NCBI GenBank assembly: GCA_963920705.1
Contig: CAWUCO010000291.1
Coordinates: 1,736,001-1,800,000, forward strand
Reading direction: 5' to 3'
DNA length: 64,000 bases
Origin: Odiellus spinosus
Taxonomy: Eukaryota > Arthropoda > Arachnida > Opiliones > Phalangiidae
Each line of letters starts with the position of its first letter. The first letter of the stretch is position 1. Below, in pieces: positions 51,468-62,637 of the stretch. The notes below the pieces were generated by a model that saw only the letters and a program-made list of their open reading frames with translations, did not search any database and had not been told where the DNA came from. Position numbers and translations under genes: made by a program.

Positions 51468-54400
51468 ATTTGGCGTTCAATCTTTGGCGTTCAATCTTTG
51501 GCGTTCAATCTTTGGCGTTCAAACTTTGGCGTTCAATATTTGGCGTTCAATTTTTGGCGTTCAATATTTGGTGTTCAATATTTGGCGTTCAATATTTGGC
51601 GTTCAATATTTGGCGTTCAATATTTGGCGTTCAATATTTGGCGTTCAATATTTGGCTTTCAATATTTGGCGTTCAATCTTTGGCGTTCAATATTTAGCGT
51701 TCAATATTTGGCGTTCAATATTTGGCGATCAATCTTTGGCGTTCAATCTTTGGCGTTCAATATTTAGCGTTCAAATTATGGCGTTCAATTTTTGGCGTTC
51801 AATTTTTGGCGAACAATATTTGGCGTTCAATCTTTGGCGTTCAATCTTTGGCGTTCAATCTTTGGCGTTCAATCTTTGGCGTTCAATCTTTGGCGTTCAA
51901 TATTTGGCGTTCAATTTTGGCGTTCAATATTTGAAGTTCAATCTTTGGCGTTCAATCTTTGGCGTTTAATTCTTGGCTTTAAATCTTTGGCGTTCAATCT
52001 TTGGCGTTCAATCTTTCGCGTTCAATATTTGGCGTTCAATCTTTGGCATTCAATCCTAGGCGTTCAATCTTTGGCGTTCAATCTTTGGCGTTCAATCTTT
52101 GGCTTTCACACTTTTGCGTACAATCTTTGGCGTTAAATATTTGACGTTCAATATTTGGCGTTCAATATTTGGCGTTCAATCTTTGGCGTTCAATCTTTGG
52201 CGTTCATACTTTTGCGTTCAATCTATGGCGTTCAATCTTTGGCGTTCAATTTTTGGCGTTCATACTTTGGCGTTCACACTTTGGCGTTCAATATTTGGCG
52301 TTCAATCTTTGGCGTTCAATCTTTGGCGAACAATATTTGGCGTTCAATCTTTGGCGTTCAATCTTTGGCGTTCAATCTTTGGCGTTCAATCTTTGGCGTT
52401 CAATCTTTGGCGTTCAATATTTGGCGTTCAATCTTTGGCGTTCAATATTTGAAGTTCAATCTTTGGCGTTCAGTCTTTGGCGTTTAATTCTTGGCTTTCA
52501 ATCTTTGGCGTTTAATCTTTGGCGTTCAATCTTTGGCGTTCAATATTTGGCGTTCAATCTTTATCATTCAATCCTAGGCGTTCAATCTTTGGCGTTCAAT
52601 CTTTGGCGTTCAATCTTTGGCGTTCAATCTTTGGCGTTCACTCTTTTGCGTACAATCTTTGGCGTTAAATATTTGACGTTCAATATTTGGCGTTCAATAT
52701 TTGGCGTTCAATCTTTGGCGTTCAATCTTTGGCGTTCAATCTTTGGCGTTCAAACTTTGGCGTGCAATCTATGGCGTTCTATCTATGGCGTTCAAAATAT
52801 GGCGTTCAATCTTTGGCGTTCAATCTTTGGCGTTCAATCTTTGGCGTTCAATCTTTGGCGCTCAATCTTTGACGTTTAATCTTTGACGTTCAATCTTTGG
52901 CGTTCACACTTTGGCGTTCAATCTTTGGCGTTCAATATTTGAAGTTCAATCTTTGGCTTTCAATCTTTGGCGTTTAATTCATGGCTTTCAATCTTTTTCG
53001 TTCAATCTTTGGCGTTCAATCTTTGGTGTTCAATATTTGGCGTTCAATCTTTGGCGTTCAATCTTTGGCGTTCAATCTTTGGCGTTCAATATTTGGCGTA
53101 CAATCTTTGGCGTTCAATCTTTGGCGTTCAATCTTTGGCGTTCATACTTTGGCGTTCACACTTTGGCGTTCAATCTTTGGCGTTCAATCTTTGGCGTTCA
53201 ATCTTTGGCGTTCAATATTTGGCGTTCAATCTATGGCGTTCAATCTTTGGCGTTATATCTTTTGCGTTCAATATTTGAAGTTCAATCTTTGGCGTCCAAT
53301 CTTTGGCGTTCAAACTTTAGCGTTCAATCTTTGGTGATCAATCTTTGGCGTTCAATATTTGGCGTTCAATCTATGGCGTTCAATCTTTGGCGTTCAATCT
53401 TTGGCGTTCATACTTTAGCGTTCACACTTTGGCGTTCAATCTTTGGCGTTCAGTCTTTGGCGTTCAATCTTTGGCGTTCAATCTTTTGCGTTCAATATTT
53501 GAAGTTCAATCTTTGGCGTTCAATCTTTGGCGAACAATATTTGGCGTTCAATATTTGGCGTTCAATTTTTGGCGTTCAATCTTTGGCGTTCAATATTTGG
53601 CGTTCAATCTTTGGCGTTAAATCTTTGGCGTTCAATATTTGGCGTTCAATATTTGTCGTTCAATCTTTGGCTTTCAATCTTTGGCGTTCAATATTTGACG
53701 TTCAATATTTGGCGTTCATTATTTGACGTTCAATATTTGGCGGTCAATTTTGGCGTTCAATCTTTGGCGTTCGGTCTTTGGCGTTCAATCTTTGGCGTTC
53801 AATCTTTGGTGTTCAATCTTTGGCGTTCAATCTTTCGACTTCAATCTTCGTTGTTCAATCATTGGCGTTCAATCTTTGGCGTTCAATCTTTGGCGTTAAA
53901 TCTTTGGCGTTCAATCTTTGACGTTCAATATTTGGCGTTCAATCTTTGGCGTTCATTCTTTGGCGTTCAATCTTTAATGTTCAATCTATGGCGTTCAATC
54001 TTTGGCGTTCAATCTTTGGCGTTCACACTTTGGCATTCAATATTTGGTGTTCAATATTTGACGTTCAATATTTAAAGTTCAATCTTTGGCGTTCAATCTT
54101 TGGCGTTCAATCTTTGGCGTTCAATCTTTGGCGTTCAATCTATGGCGTTCAATCTTTGGCGTTCAATCTTTGGCGTTCAATTTTTGGCGTTCATATTTGG
54201 CGTTCACACTTTGACGTTCAATATTTGGCGTTCAATCTTAGGCGTTCATTCTTTGGCGTTCAATCTTTAATGTTCAATCTATGGCGTTCAATCTTTGGCG
54301 TTCAATCTTTGGCGTTCACACTTTGGCATTCAATATTTGGTGTTCAATATTTGGCGTTCAATATTTAAAGTTCAATCTTTGGCGTTCAATCTTTGGCGTT

Positions 54401-54564
54401 CAATCTTTGGCGTTCAATCTATGGCGTTCAATCTTTGGCGTTCAATCTTTGGCGTTCAATTTTTGGCGTTCATACTTTGGCGTTCACACTTTGGCGTTCA
54501 ATATTTGGCGTTCAATCTTTGGCGTTCAAAATTTGGCGTTCAATATTTGGCGTTAAATTTTTGG

Positions 54565-54676
54565 CGTTCAATATTTGGCGTTCAATATTTTGCGTTCAAT
54601 ATTTGGCGTTCAATATTTGGCGTTCAATATTTGGCGTTCAATATTTGGCGTTCAATATTTGGCTTTCAATACTTGG
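54565..54676 (+). repeat. A-type run, 8 units (repeat C)
   Basis: It has the usual opening and closing marks; one unit reads TTTTGCG near 54589. Confidence 0.88.
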
Positions 54677-57042
54677 CGTTCAATCTTTGGCCTTCAATCT
54701 TTGGCGTTCAATCTTTGGCGTTCAATATTTGTTGTTCAATATTCGGCGTTCAATATTTGGCGTTCAATCTTTGGCGTTCAATCGTTGGCGTTCACACTTT
54801 GGCGTTCAATCTTTGGCGTTCAATATTTGACGTTCAATATTTGGCGTTCAATCTTTGGCTTTCAATCTTTGGCGTTCAATCTTTGGCGTTCAATCTTTGG
54901 CGTTCACACTTTTGCGTTCATTCTTTGGCGTTCAATATTTGACGTTCAATATTTGGCCTTCAATATTTGGCGTTCAATCGTTGGCGTTCAATCTTTGGCG
55001 TTCAATCTTTGGCGTTCAATCTTTGGCGTTCAATCTTTGGCGTTCAATCTTTGGCGTTCAATCTTTGGCGCTCAATCTTTGGCGTTCAATCTTTGGCGTT
55101 CAATATTTGGCGTTTAATCTATGGTGTTCAATTTTTGGCGTTCAATCTTTTGCGTTCAATATTTGAAGTTCAATCTTTGGCGTCCAATCTTTGGCGTTCA
55201 AACTTTGGCGTTCAATCTTTGGTGTTCAATCTTTGGCGTTCAATATTTGGCGTTCAATCTTTGGCGTTCAATCTTTGGCGTTCAATCTTTGGCGTTCATA
55301 CATTGGCGTTCACAGTTTGGCGTTCAATATTTGGCGTTCAATCTTTGGCGTTCAATCTTTGGTGTTCAATCTTTGGCGTTCAAACTTTGGCGTTCAATAT
55401 TTGGCGTTCAATTTTTGGCGTTCAATATTTGGTGTTCAATATTTGGCGTTCAATATTTGGCGTTCAATATTTGGCGTTCAATATTTGGCGTTCAATATTT
55501 GGCGTTCAATATTTGGCTTTCAATATTTGGCGTTCAATCTTTGGCGTTCAATATTTAGCGTTCAATCTTTGGCGTTCAATATTTGGCGTTCAATCTTTGG
55601 CGTTCAATCTTTGGCGTTCAATATTTAGCGTTAAAATTATGGCGTTCAATTTTTGGCGTTCAATCTTTGGCGAACAATATTTGGCGTTCAATCTTTGGCG
55701 TTCAATCTTTGGCGTTCAATCTTTGGCGTTCAATATTTGGCGTTCAATCTTTGGCGTTCAATATTTGAAGTTCAATCTTTGGCGTTCAATCTTTGGCGTT
55801 TAATTCTTGGCTTTAAATCTTTGGCGTTCAATCTTTGGCGTTCAATCTTTGGCGTTCAATATTTGGCGTTCAATCTTTGGCATTCAATCCTTGGTGTTCA
55901 ATCTTTGGCGTTCAATCTTTGGCGTTCAATCTTTGGCGTTCAATCTTTGGCGTTCACACTTTTGCGTACAATCTTTGGCGTTAAATATTTGACGTTCAAT
56001 ATTTGGCGTTCAATATTTGGCGTTCAATCTTTGGCGTTCCATCTTTGGCGTTCATACTTTTGCGTTCAATCTATGGCGTTCCATCTTTGGCGTTCAATTT
56101 TTGGCGTTCATACTTTGGCGTTCACACTTTAGCGTTCAATATTTGGCGTTCAATCTTTGGCGTTCAATCTTTCGCGAACAATATTTGGCGTTCAATCTTT
56201 GGCGTTCAATCTTTGGCGTTCAATCTTTGGCGAACAATATTTGGCGTTCAATCTTTGGCGTTCAATATTTGGCGTTCAATCTTTGGCGTTCAATATTTGA
56301 AGTTCAATCTTTGGCGTTCAGTCTTTGGCGTTTAATTCTTGGCTTTCAACCTTTGGCGTTTAATCTTTGGCGTTCAATCTTTGGCGTTCAATATTTGTCG
56401 TTGAATCTTTGGCATTCAATCCTAGGCGTTCAATCTTTGGCGTTCAATCTTTGGCGTTCAATCTTTGGCGTTCACACTTTTGCGTACAATCTTTGGCGTT
56501 AAATATTTGACGTTCAATATTTGGCGTTCAATATTTGGCGTTCAATCTTTGGCGTTCAATCTTTGGCGTTCAATCTTTGGCGTTCAATATTTGGCGTTCA
56601 ATCTTTGGCGTTCAATATTTGAAGTTCAATCTTTGGCGTTCAATCTTTGGCGTTTAATTCTTGGCTTTAAATCTTTGGCGTTCAATCTTTGGCGTTCAAT
56701 ATTTGGCGTTCAATCTTTGGCATTCAATCCTTGGTGTTCAATCTTTGGCGTTCAATCTTTGGCGTTCAATCTTTGGCGTTCAATCTTTGGCGTTCACATT
56801 TTAGCGTACAATCTTTGGCGTTAAATATTTGACGTTCAATATTTGGCGTTCAATATTTGGCGTTCAATCTTTGGCGTTCCATCTTTGGCGTTCATACTTT
56901 TGCGTTCAATCTTATGCGTTCAATCTTTGGCGTTCAATTTTTGGCGTTCATACTTTGGCGTTCACACTTTGGCGTTCAATATTTGGCGTTCAATCTTTGG
57001 CGTTCAAACTTTGGCGTTCAATATTTGGCGTTAAATTTTTGG

Positions 57043-57154
57043 CGTTCAATATTTGGCGTTCAATATTTGGCGTTCAATATTTGGCGTTCAATATTTGGCG
57101 TTCAATATTTGGCGTTCAATATTTGGCGTTCAATATTTGGCTTTCAATACTTGG
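57043..57154 (+). repeat. A-type run, 8 units (repeat C, second)
   Basis: Same flanking marks; it lies inside the rearranged right half of repeat C. Confidence 0.88.
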
Positions 57155-58440
57155 CGTTCAATCTTTGGCCTTCAATCTTTGGCGTTCAATCTTTGGCGTT
57201 CAATATTTGTTGTTCAATATTCGGCGTTCAATATTTGGCGTTCAATCTTTGGCGTTCAATCTTTGGCGTTCAATATTTGACGTTCAATATTTGGCGTTCA
57301 ATCTTTGGCTTTCAATCTTTGGCGTTCAATCTTTGGCGTTCAATCTTTGGCGTTCACACTTTTGCGTTCATTCTTTGGCGTTCAATATTTGACGTTCAAT
57401 ATTTGGCCTTCAATATTTGGCGTTCAATCGTTGGCGTTCAATCTTTGGCGTTCAATCTTTGGCGTTCAATCTTTGGCGTTCAATCTTTGGCGTTCAATCT
57501 TTGGCGTTCAATCTTTGGCGTTCAATCTTTGGCGTTCAATCTTTGGCGTTCAATATTTGGCGTTTAATCTATGGCGTTCAATTTTTGGCGTTCAATCTTT
57601 TGCGTTCAATATTTGAAGTTCAATCTTTGGCGTCCAATCTTTGGCGTTCAAACTTTGGCGTTCAATCTTTGGTGTTCAATCTTTGGCGTTCAATATTTGG
57701 CGTTCAATCTTTGGCGTTCAATCTTTGGCGTTCAATCTTTGGCGTTCAATCTTTAATGTTCAATCTATGGCATTCAATCTTTGGCGTTCATACATTGGCG
57801 TTCACAGTTTGGCGTTCAATATTTGGCGTTCAATCTTTGGCGTTCAATCTTTGGTGTTCAATCTTTGGCGTTCAAACTTTGGCGTTCAATATTTGGCGTT
57901 CAATTTTTGGCGTTCAATATTTGGTGTTCAATATTTGGCGTTCAATATTTGGCGTTCAATATTTGGCGTTCAATATTTGGCGTTCATACTTTTGCGTTCA
58001 ATCTATGGCGTTCAATCTTTGGCGTTCAATTTTTGGCGTTCATACTTTGGCGTTCACACTTTGGCGTTCAATATATTTGCGTTCAATCTTTGGCGTTCAA
58101 TCTTTGGCGAACAATATTTGGCGTTCAATCTTTGGCGTTCAATCTTTGGCGTTCAATCTTTGGCGTTCAATCTTTGGCGTTCAATCTTTGGCGTTCAATC
58201 TTTGGCGTTCAATCTTTGGCGTTCAATATTTGGCGTTCAATCCTTGGCGTTCAATATTTGAAGTTCAATCTTTGGCGTTCAATCTTTGGCGTTTAATTCT
58301 TGGCTTTCAATCTTTGGCGTTCAATCTTTGGCGTTCAATATTTGGCGTTCAATCTTTGGCATTCAATCCTAGGCGTTCAATATTTGGCGTTCAATCTTTG
58401 GCGTTCAATCTTTGGCGTTCAATCTTTGGCGTTCAAACTT

Positions 58441-59640
58441 TTGCGTGCAATCTATTTCGTTCTATCTATGGCGTTCAAATTATGGCGTTCAATCTTTGGC
58501 GTTCAATCTTTGGCGTTCAATCTTTGGCGTTCAATCTTTGGCGCTCAATCTTTGACGTTTAATCTTTGACGTTCAATCTTTGGCGTTCACACTTTGGCGT
58601 TCAATCTTTGGCGTTCAATATTTGAAGTTCAATCTTTGGCTTTCAATCTTTGGCGTTTAATTCTTGGCTTTCAATCTTTTTTGTTCAATCTTTGGCGTTC
58701 AATCTTTGGCGTTCTATATTTGGCGTTCAATCTTTGGCGTTCAATCTTTGGCGTTCAATCTTTGGCGTTCAATCTTTGGCGTTCAATATTTGGCGTACAA
58801 TCTTTGGCGTTCAATCTTTGGCGTTCAATCTTTGGCGTTCAATCTATGGCGTTCAATATTTGGCGTTCAATCTTTGGCGTTCAATCTTTGGCGTTCAATC
58901 TTTGGCGTTCAATATTTAGCGTTCAAATTATGGCGTTCAATCTTTGGCGTTCAATCTTTGGTGTTCAATTTTTGGCGTTCAATATTTGGCGTTCAATCTA
59001 TGGCGTTCAATATTTGGCGTTCAATCCATGGCGTTCAATCTTTGGCGTTCAATCTTAAGCGTTCAATATTTGGCGTTCAATCTTTGGCGTTTAATTCTTG
59101 GCGTTCAATCTTTGGAGCTCAATCTTTGACGTTCAATCTTTGACGTTCAATCTTTGGCGTTCAACATTTGGCGTTCAATATTTGGCGTTCAATCTTTGGC
59201 GTTCAATCTTTGGCGTTCACACTTTGTCGTTCAATCTTTGGTGTTCAATATTTGACGTTCAATATTTGGCGTTCAATCTTTGTCGTTCAATCTTTGGCGT
59301 TCAGTCTTTGGCGTTCAATCTTTGGCGTTCAAACTTTGGCGTTCAATATTTGGCGCTCAATATTTGGCGTTATATATTTGGCGTTCAATATTTGGCGTTC
59401 TATATTTGCCCTTCAATCTTTGGCGTTCAATATTTGGCGTTCAATCTTTGGCGTTCAATATTTGTCGTTCACACTTTGTCGTTCAATCTTTGGTGTTCAA
59501 TATTTGACGTTCAATATTTGGCGTTCAATCTTTGGCGTTCCGTCTTTGGCGTTCAATCTTTTGCGTTCAATCTTTGGCGTTCACACTTTGTCGTTCAATC
59601 TTTGGTGTTCAATATTTGACGTTCAATATTTGGCGTTCAA
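58441..59640 (+). repeat. Start of a fourth A/B/C-type repeat (D), then GAGCTC cassette
   Basis: The GGCGTGC landmark is changed to TGCGTGC at about 58442 and is followed by CTATTTCG instead of CTATGGCG. The TTTGAAG/GGCTTTC series follows at about 58620. From about 59000 the sequence switches to the GAGCTC cassette (GGAGCTC at 59114), so this copy departs from A-C after about 600 bases. Confidence 0.8.
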
Positions 59641-59947
59641 TCTTTGGCGTTCAGTCTTTGGCGTTCAATCTTTGGCGTTCAATCTTTGGCGTTCAATCTT
59701 TGACGTTCACACTTTGTCGTTCAATCTTTGGTGTTCAATATTTGACGTTCAATATTTCGCGTTCAATCTTTGGCGTTCAGTCTTTGGCGTTCAATCTTTA
59801 GCGTTCAATATTTGGCGTTCAATCATTGGCGTTCAATATTTGAAGTTCAATCTTTGGCGTCCAATCTTTGGCGTTTAAACTTTGGAGTTCAATCTTTGGT
59901 GTTCAATCTTTGGCGTTCAATATTTGGCGTTCAATCTATGGCGTTCA
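59641..59947 (+). repeat. 601-base-offset duplication, copy 1
   Basis: CAGTC, CACACTTTGTCG, TTTCGCG and CAATCATTGG units recur 601 bases downstream. 601 is 43 units minus one, matching the 13-mer GGCGTCAATC near 59957. Confidence 0.86.
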
Positions 59948-60241
59948 ATCTTTGGCGTCAATCTTTTGCGTTCAATATTTGAAGTTCAATCTTTGGCGTC
60001 CAATCTTTGGCGTTCAAACTTTGGCGTTCAATCTTTGGCGTTCAATCTTTGGCGTTCAATCTTTGGCGTTCAATCTTTAATGTTCAATCTATGGCGTTCA
60101 ATCTTTGGCGTTCATACATTGGCGTTCACAGTTTGGCGTTCAATATTTGGCGTTCAATCTTTGGCGTTCAATCTTTGGCGTTCAATCTTTTGCGTTCAAT
60201 ATTTGAAGTTCAATCTTTGGCGTCCAATATTTGGCGTTCAA

Positions 60242-60548
60242 TCTTTGGCGTTCAGTCTTTGGCGTTCAATCTTTGGCGTTCAATCTTTGGCGTTCAATCT
60301 TTGACGTTCACACTTTGTCGTTCAATCTTTGGTGTTCAATATTTGACGTTCAATATTTCGCGTTCAATCTTTGGCGTTCAGTCTTTGGCGTTCAATCTTT
60401 AGCGTTCAATATTTGGCGTTCAATCATTGGCGTTCAATATTTGAAGTTCAATCTTTGGCGTCCAATCTTTGGCGTTCAAACTTTGGAGTTCAATCTTTGG
60501 TGTTCAATCTTTGGCGTTCAATATTTGGCGTTCAATCTATGGCGTTCA
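60242..60548 (+). repeat. 601-base-offset duplication, copy 2
   Basis: Partner of 59641-59947. The offset drops to 574 (41 units) just after it, so two units were lost at the junction. Confidence 0.86.
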
Positions 60549-60999
60549 ATATTTGAAGTTATATCTTTGGCGTCCAATCTTTGGCGTTCAAACTTTGGCG
60601 TTCAATCTTTGGCGTTCAATCTTTGGCGTTCAATCTTTGGCGTTCAATCTTTAATGTTCAATCTATGGCGTTCAATCTTTGGCGTTCATACATTGGCGTT
60701 CACAGTTTGGCGTTCAATATTTGGCGTTCAATCTTTGGCGTTCAATCTTTGGCGTTCAATCTTTGGCGTTCAATCTTTGGCGTTCAATCTTTGGCGTTCA
60801 AACTTTGGCGTTCAATATTTGGCGTTCAATTTTTGGCGTTCAATATTTGGTGTTCAATATTTGGCGTTCATTATTTGGCGTTCTATATTTGGCGTTCTAT
60901 ATTTGGCGTACAATATTTGGCGTTCAATATTTGGCTTTCAATATTTGGCGTTCAATCTTTGGCGTTCAATATTTAGCGTTCAATCTTTGACGTTCAATA

Positions 61000-62360
61000 T
61001 TTGGCGTTCAATCTTTGGCGTTCAATCTTTGGCGTTCAATCTTTGGCGTTCAATCTTTGGCGTTCAATCTTTGGCGTTCAATCTTTGGCGTTCAATCTTT
61101 GGCGTTCAATCTTTGGCGTTCAATATTTGGCGTTCAATCTTTGGAGTTCAATATTTGAAGTTAAATCTTTGGCGTTCAATCTTTGGCGTTTAATTCTTGG
61201 CTTTCAATCTTTGGCGTTCAATCTTTGGCGTTCAATCTTTGGCGTTCAATATTTGGCGTTCAATCTTTGGCATTCACACTTTTGCGTACAATCTTTGGCG
61301 TTAAATATTTGACGTTCAATATTTGGCGTTCAATATTTGGCGTTCAATCTTTGGCGTTCAATCTTTGGCGTTCTTACTTTTGCGTTCAATCTATGGCGTT
61401 CAATCTTTGGCGTTCAATTTTTGGCGTTCATACTTTGGCGTTCAATCTTTGGCGAACAATATTTGGCGTTCAATCTTTGGCGTTCAATCTTTGGCGTTCA
61501 ATCTTTGGCGTTCAATCTTTGGCGTTCAATCTTTGGCGTTCAATATTTGGCGTTCAATCTTTGGCGTTCAATATTTGAAGTTCAATCTTTGGCGTTCAAT
61601 CTTTGGCGTTTAATTCTTGGCTTTCAATCTTTGGCGTTCAATCTTTGGCGTTCAATATTTGGCGTTCAATCTTTGGCATTCAATCCTAGGCGTTCAATCT
61701 TTGGCGTTCAATCTTTGGCGTTCAATCTTTGGCGTTCACACTTTTGCGTACAATCTTTGGCGTTAAATATTTGACGTTCAATATTTGGCGTTCAATATTT
61801 GGCGTTCAATCTTTGGCGTTCAATCTTTGGCGTTCATACTTTTGCGTTCAATCTATGGCGTTCAATCTTTGGCGTTCAATTTTTGGCGTTCATACTTTGG
61901 CGTTCACACTTTGGCGTTCAATATTTGGCGTTCAATCTATGGCGTTCAATCTTTGGCGTTCAAAACATGACGTTCAATCTTTGGCGTTAAATCTTAAGCG
62001 TTCAATATTTGGCGTTCAATCTTTGGCGTTTAATTCTTGGCGTTCAATCTTTGGAGCTCAATCTTTGACGTTCAATCTTTGACGTTCAATCTTTGGCGTT
62101 CAACATTTGGCGTTCAATATTTGGCGTTCAATCTTTGTCGTTCAATCTTTGGCGTTCAGTCTTTGGCGTTCAATCTTTGGCGTTCAAACTTTGGCGTTCA
62201 ATATTTGGCGTTCAATCGTTGGCGCTCAATATTTGGCGTTATATATTTGGCGTTCAATATTTGGCGTTCAATATTTGGCGTTCAATATTTGCCCTTCAAT
62301 CTTTGGCGTTCAATATTTGGCGTTCAATCTTTGGCGTTCAATATTTGTCGTTCACACATT
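61000..62360 (+). repeat. Right-end tandem repeat, about 1.64 kb period, copy 1
   Basis: GGAGTTC at 61143 and CATTCAC at 61271 recur 1,638 bases on (117 units). CAAAACATGACG near 61962 recurs at 1,652. The copy includes CCTAGG at 61685 and GGAGCTC at 62053. Left and right borders are approximate. Confidence 0.82.
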
Positions 62361-62637
62361 GTCGTTCAATCTTTGGTGTTCAATATTTGACGTTCAATAT
62401 TTGGCGTTCAATCTTTGGCGTTCAGTCTTTGGCGTTCAATCTTTGGCGTTCAATCTTTGGCGTTCACACTTTGTCGTTCAATCTTTGGTGTTCAATATTT
62501 GACGTTCAATATTTGGCGTTCAATCTTTGGCGTTCAGTCTTTGGCGTTCAATATTTAGCGTTCAATCTTTGACGTTCAATATTTGGCGTTCAATCTTTGG
62601 CGTTCAATCTTTGGCGTTCAATCTTTGGCGTTCAATA

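Larger units (their letters stand above)
46702..52758 (+). repeat. Higher-order repeat B (6,057 bp)
   Basis: It follows A in the same order, with offsets to A that step from 5,301 to 5,190, 5,176, 5,134 and 5,106. The first step (111 bases, seven 14-mers plus one 13-mer) is loss of a segment holding the CGCGG unit at 42939. The 42-base and 28-base steps fall in A-type runs. Beyond about 51100 B carries extra material, including a 126-base duplication, and is longer than A overall. Copy-specific substitutions are more numerous than between U copies. Confidence 0.9.
52759..58440 (+). repeat. Higher-order repeat C (about 5,682 bp), rearranged
   Basis: The first 1.2 kb follow A and B (GCGAACAAT near 53527, GGCGGTCAATTTTGG 13-mer near 53750). 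Later parts resemble 54-55 kb counterparts in A and then CCTAGG-family sequence of the 24-28 kb type. The 5,683-base distance from an anchor at 52911 to its partner at 58594 is 406 units minus 1. That agrees with 13-mers near 53750 and 54190 and a 15-mer near 58070. Confidence 0.82.
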
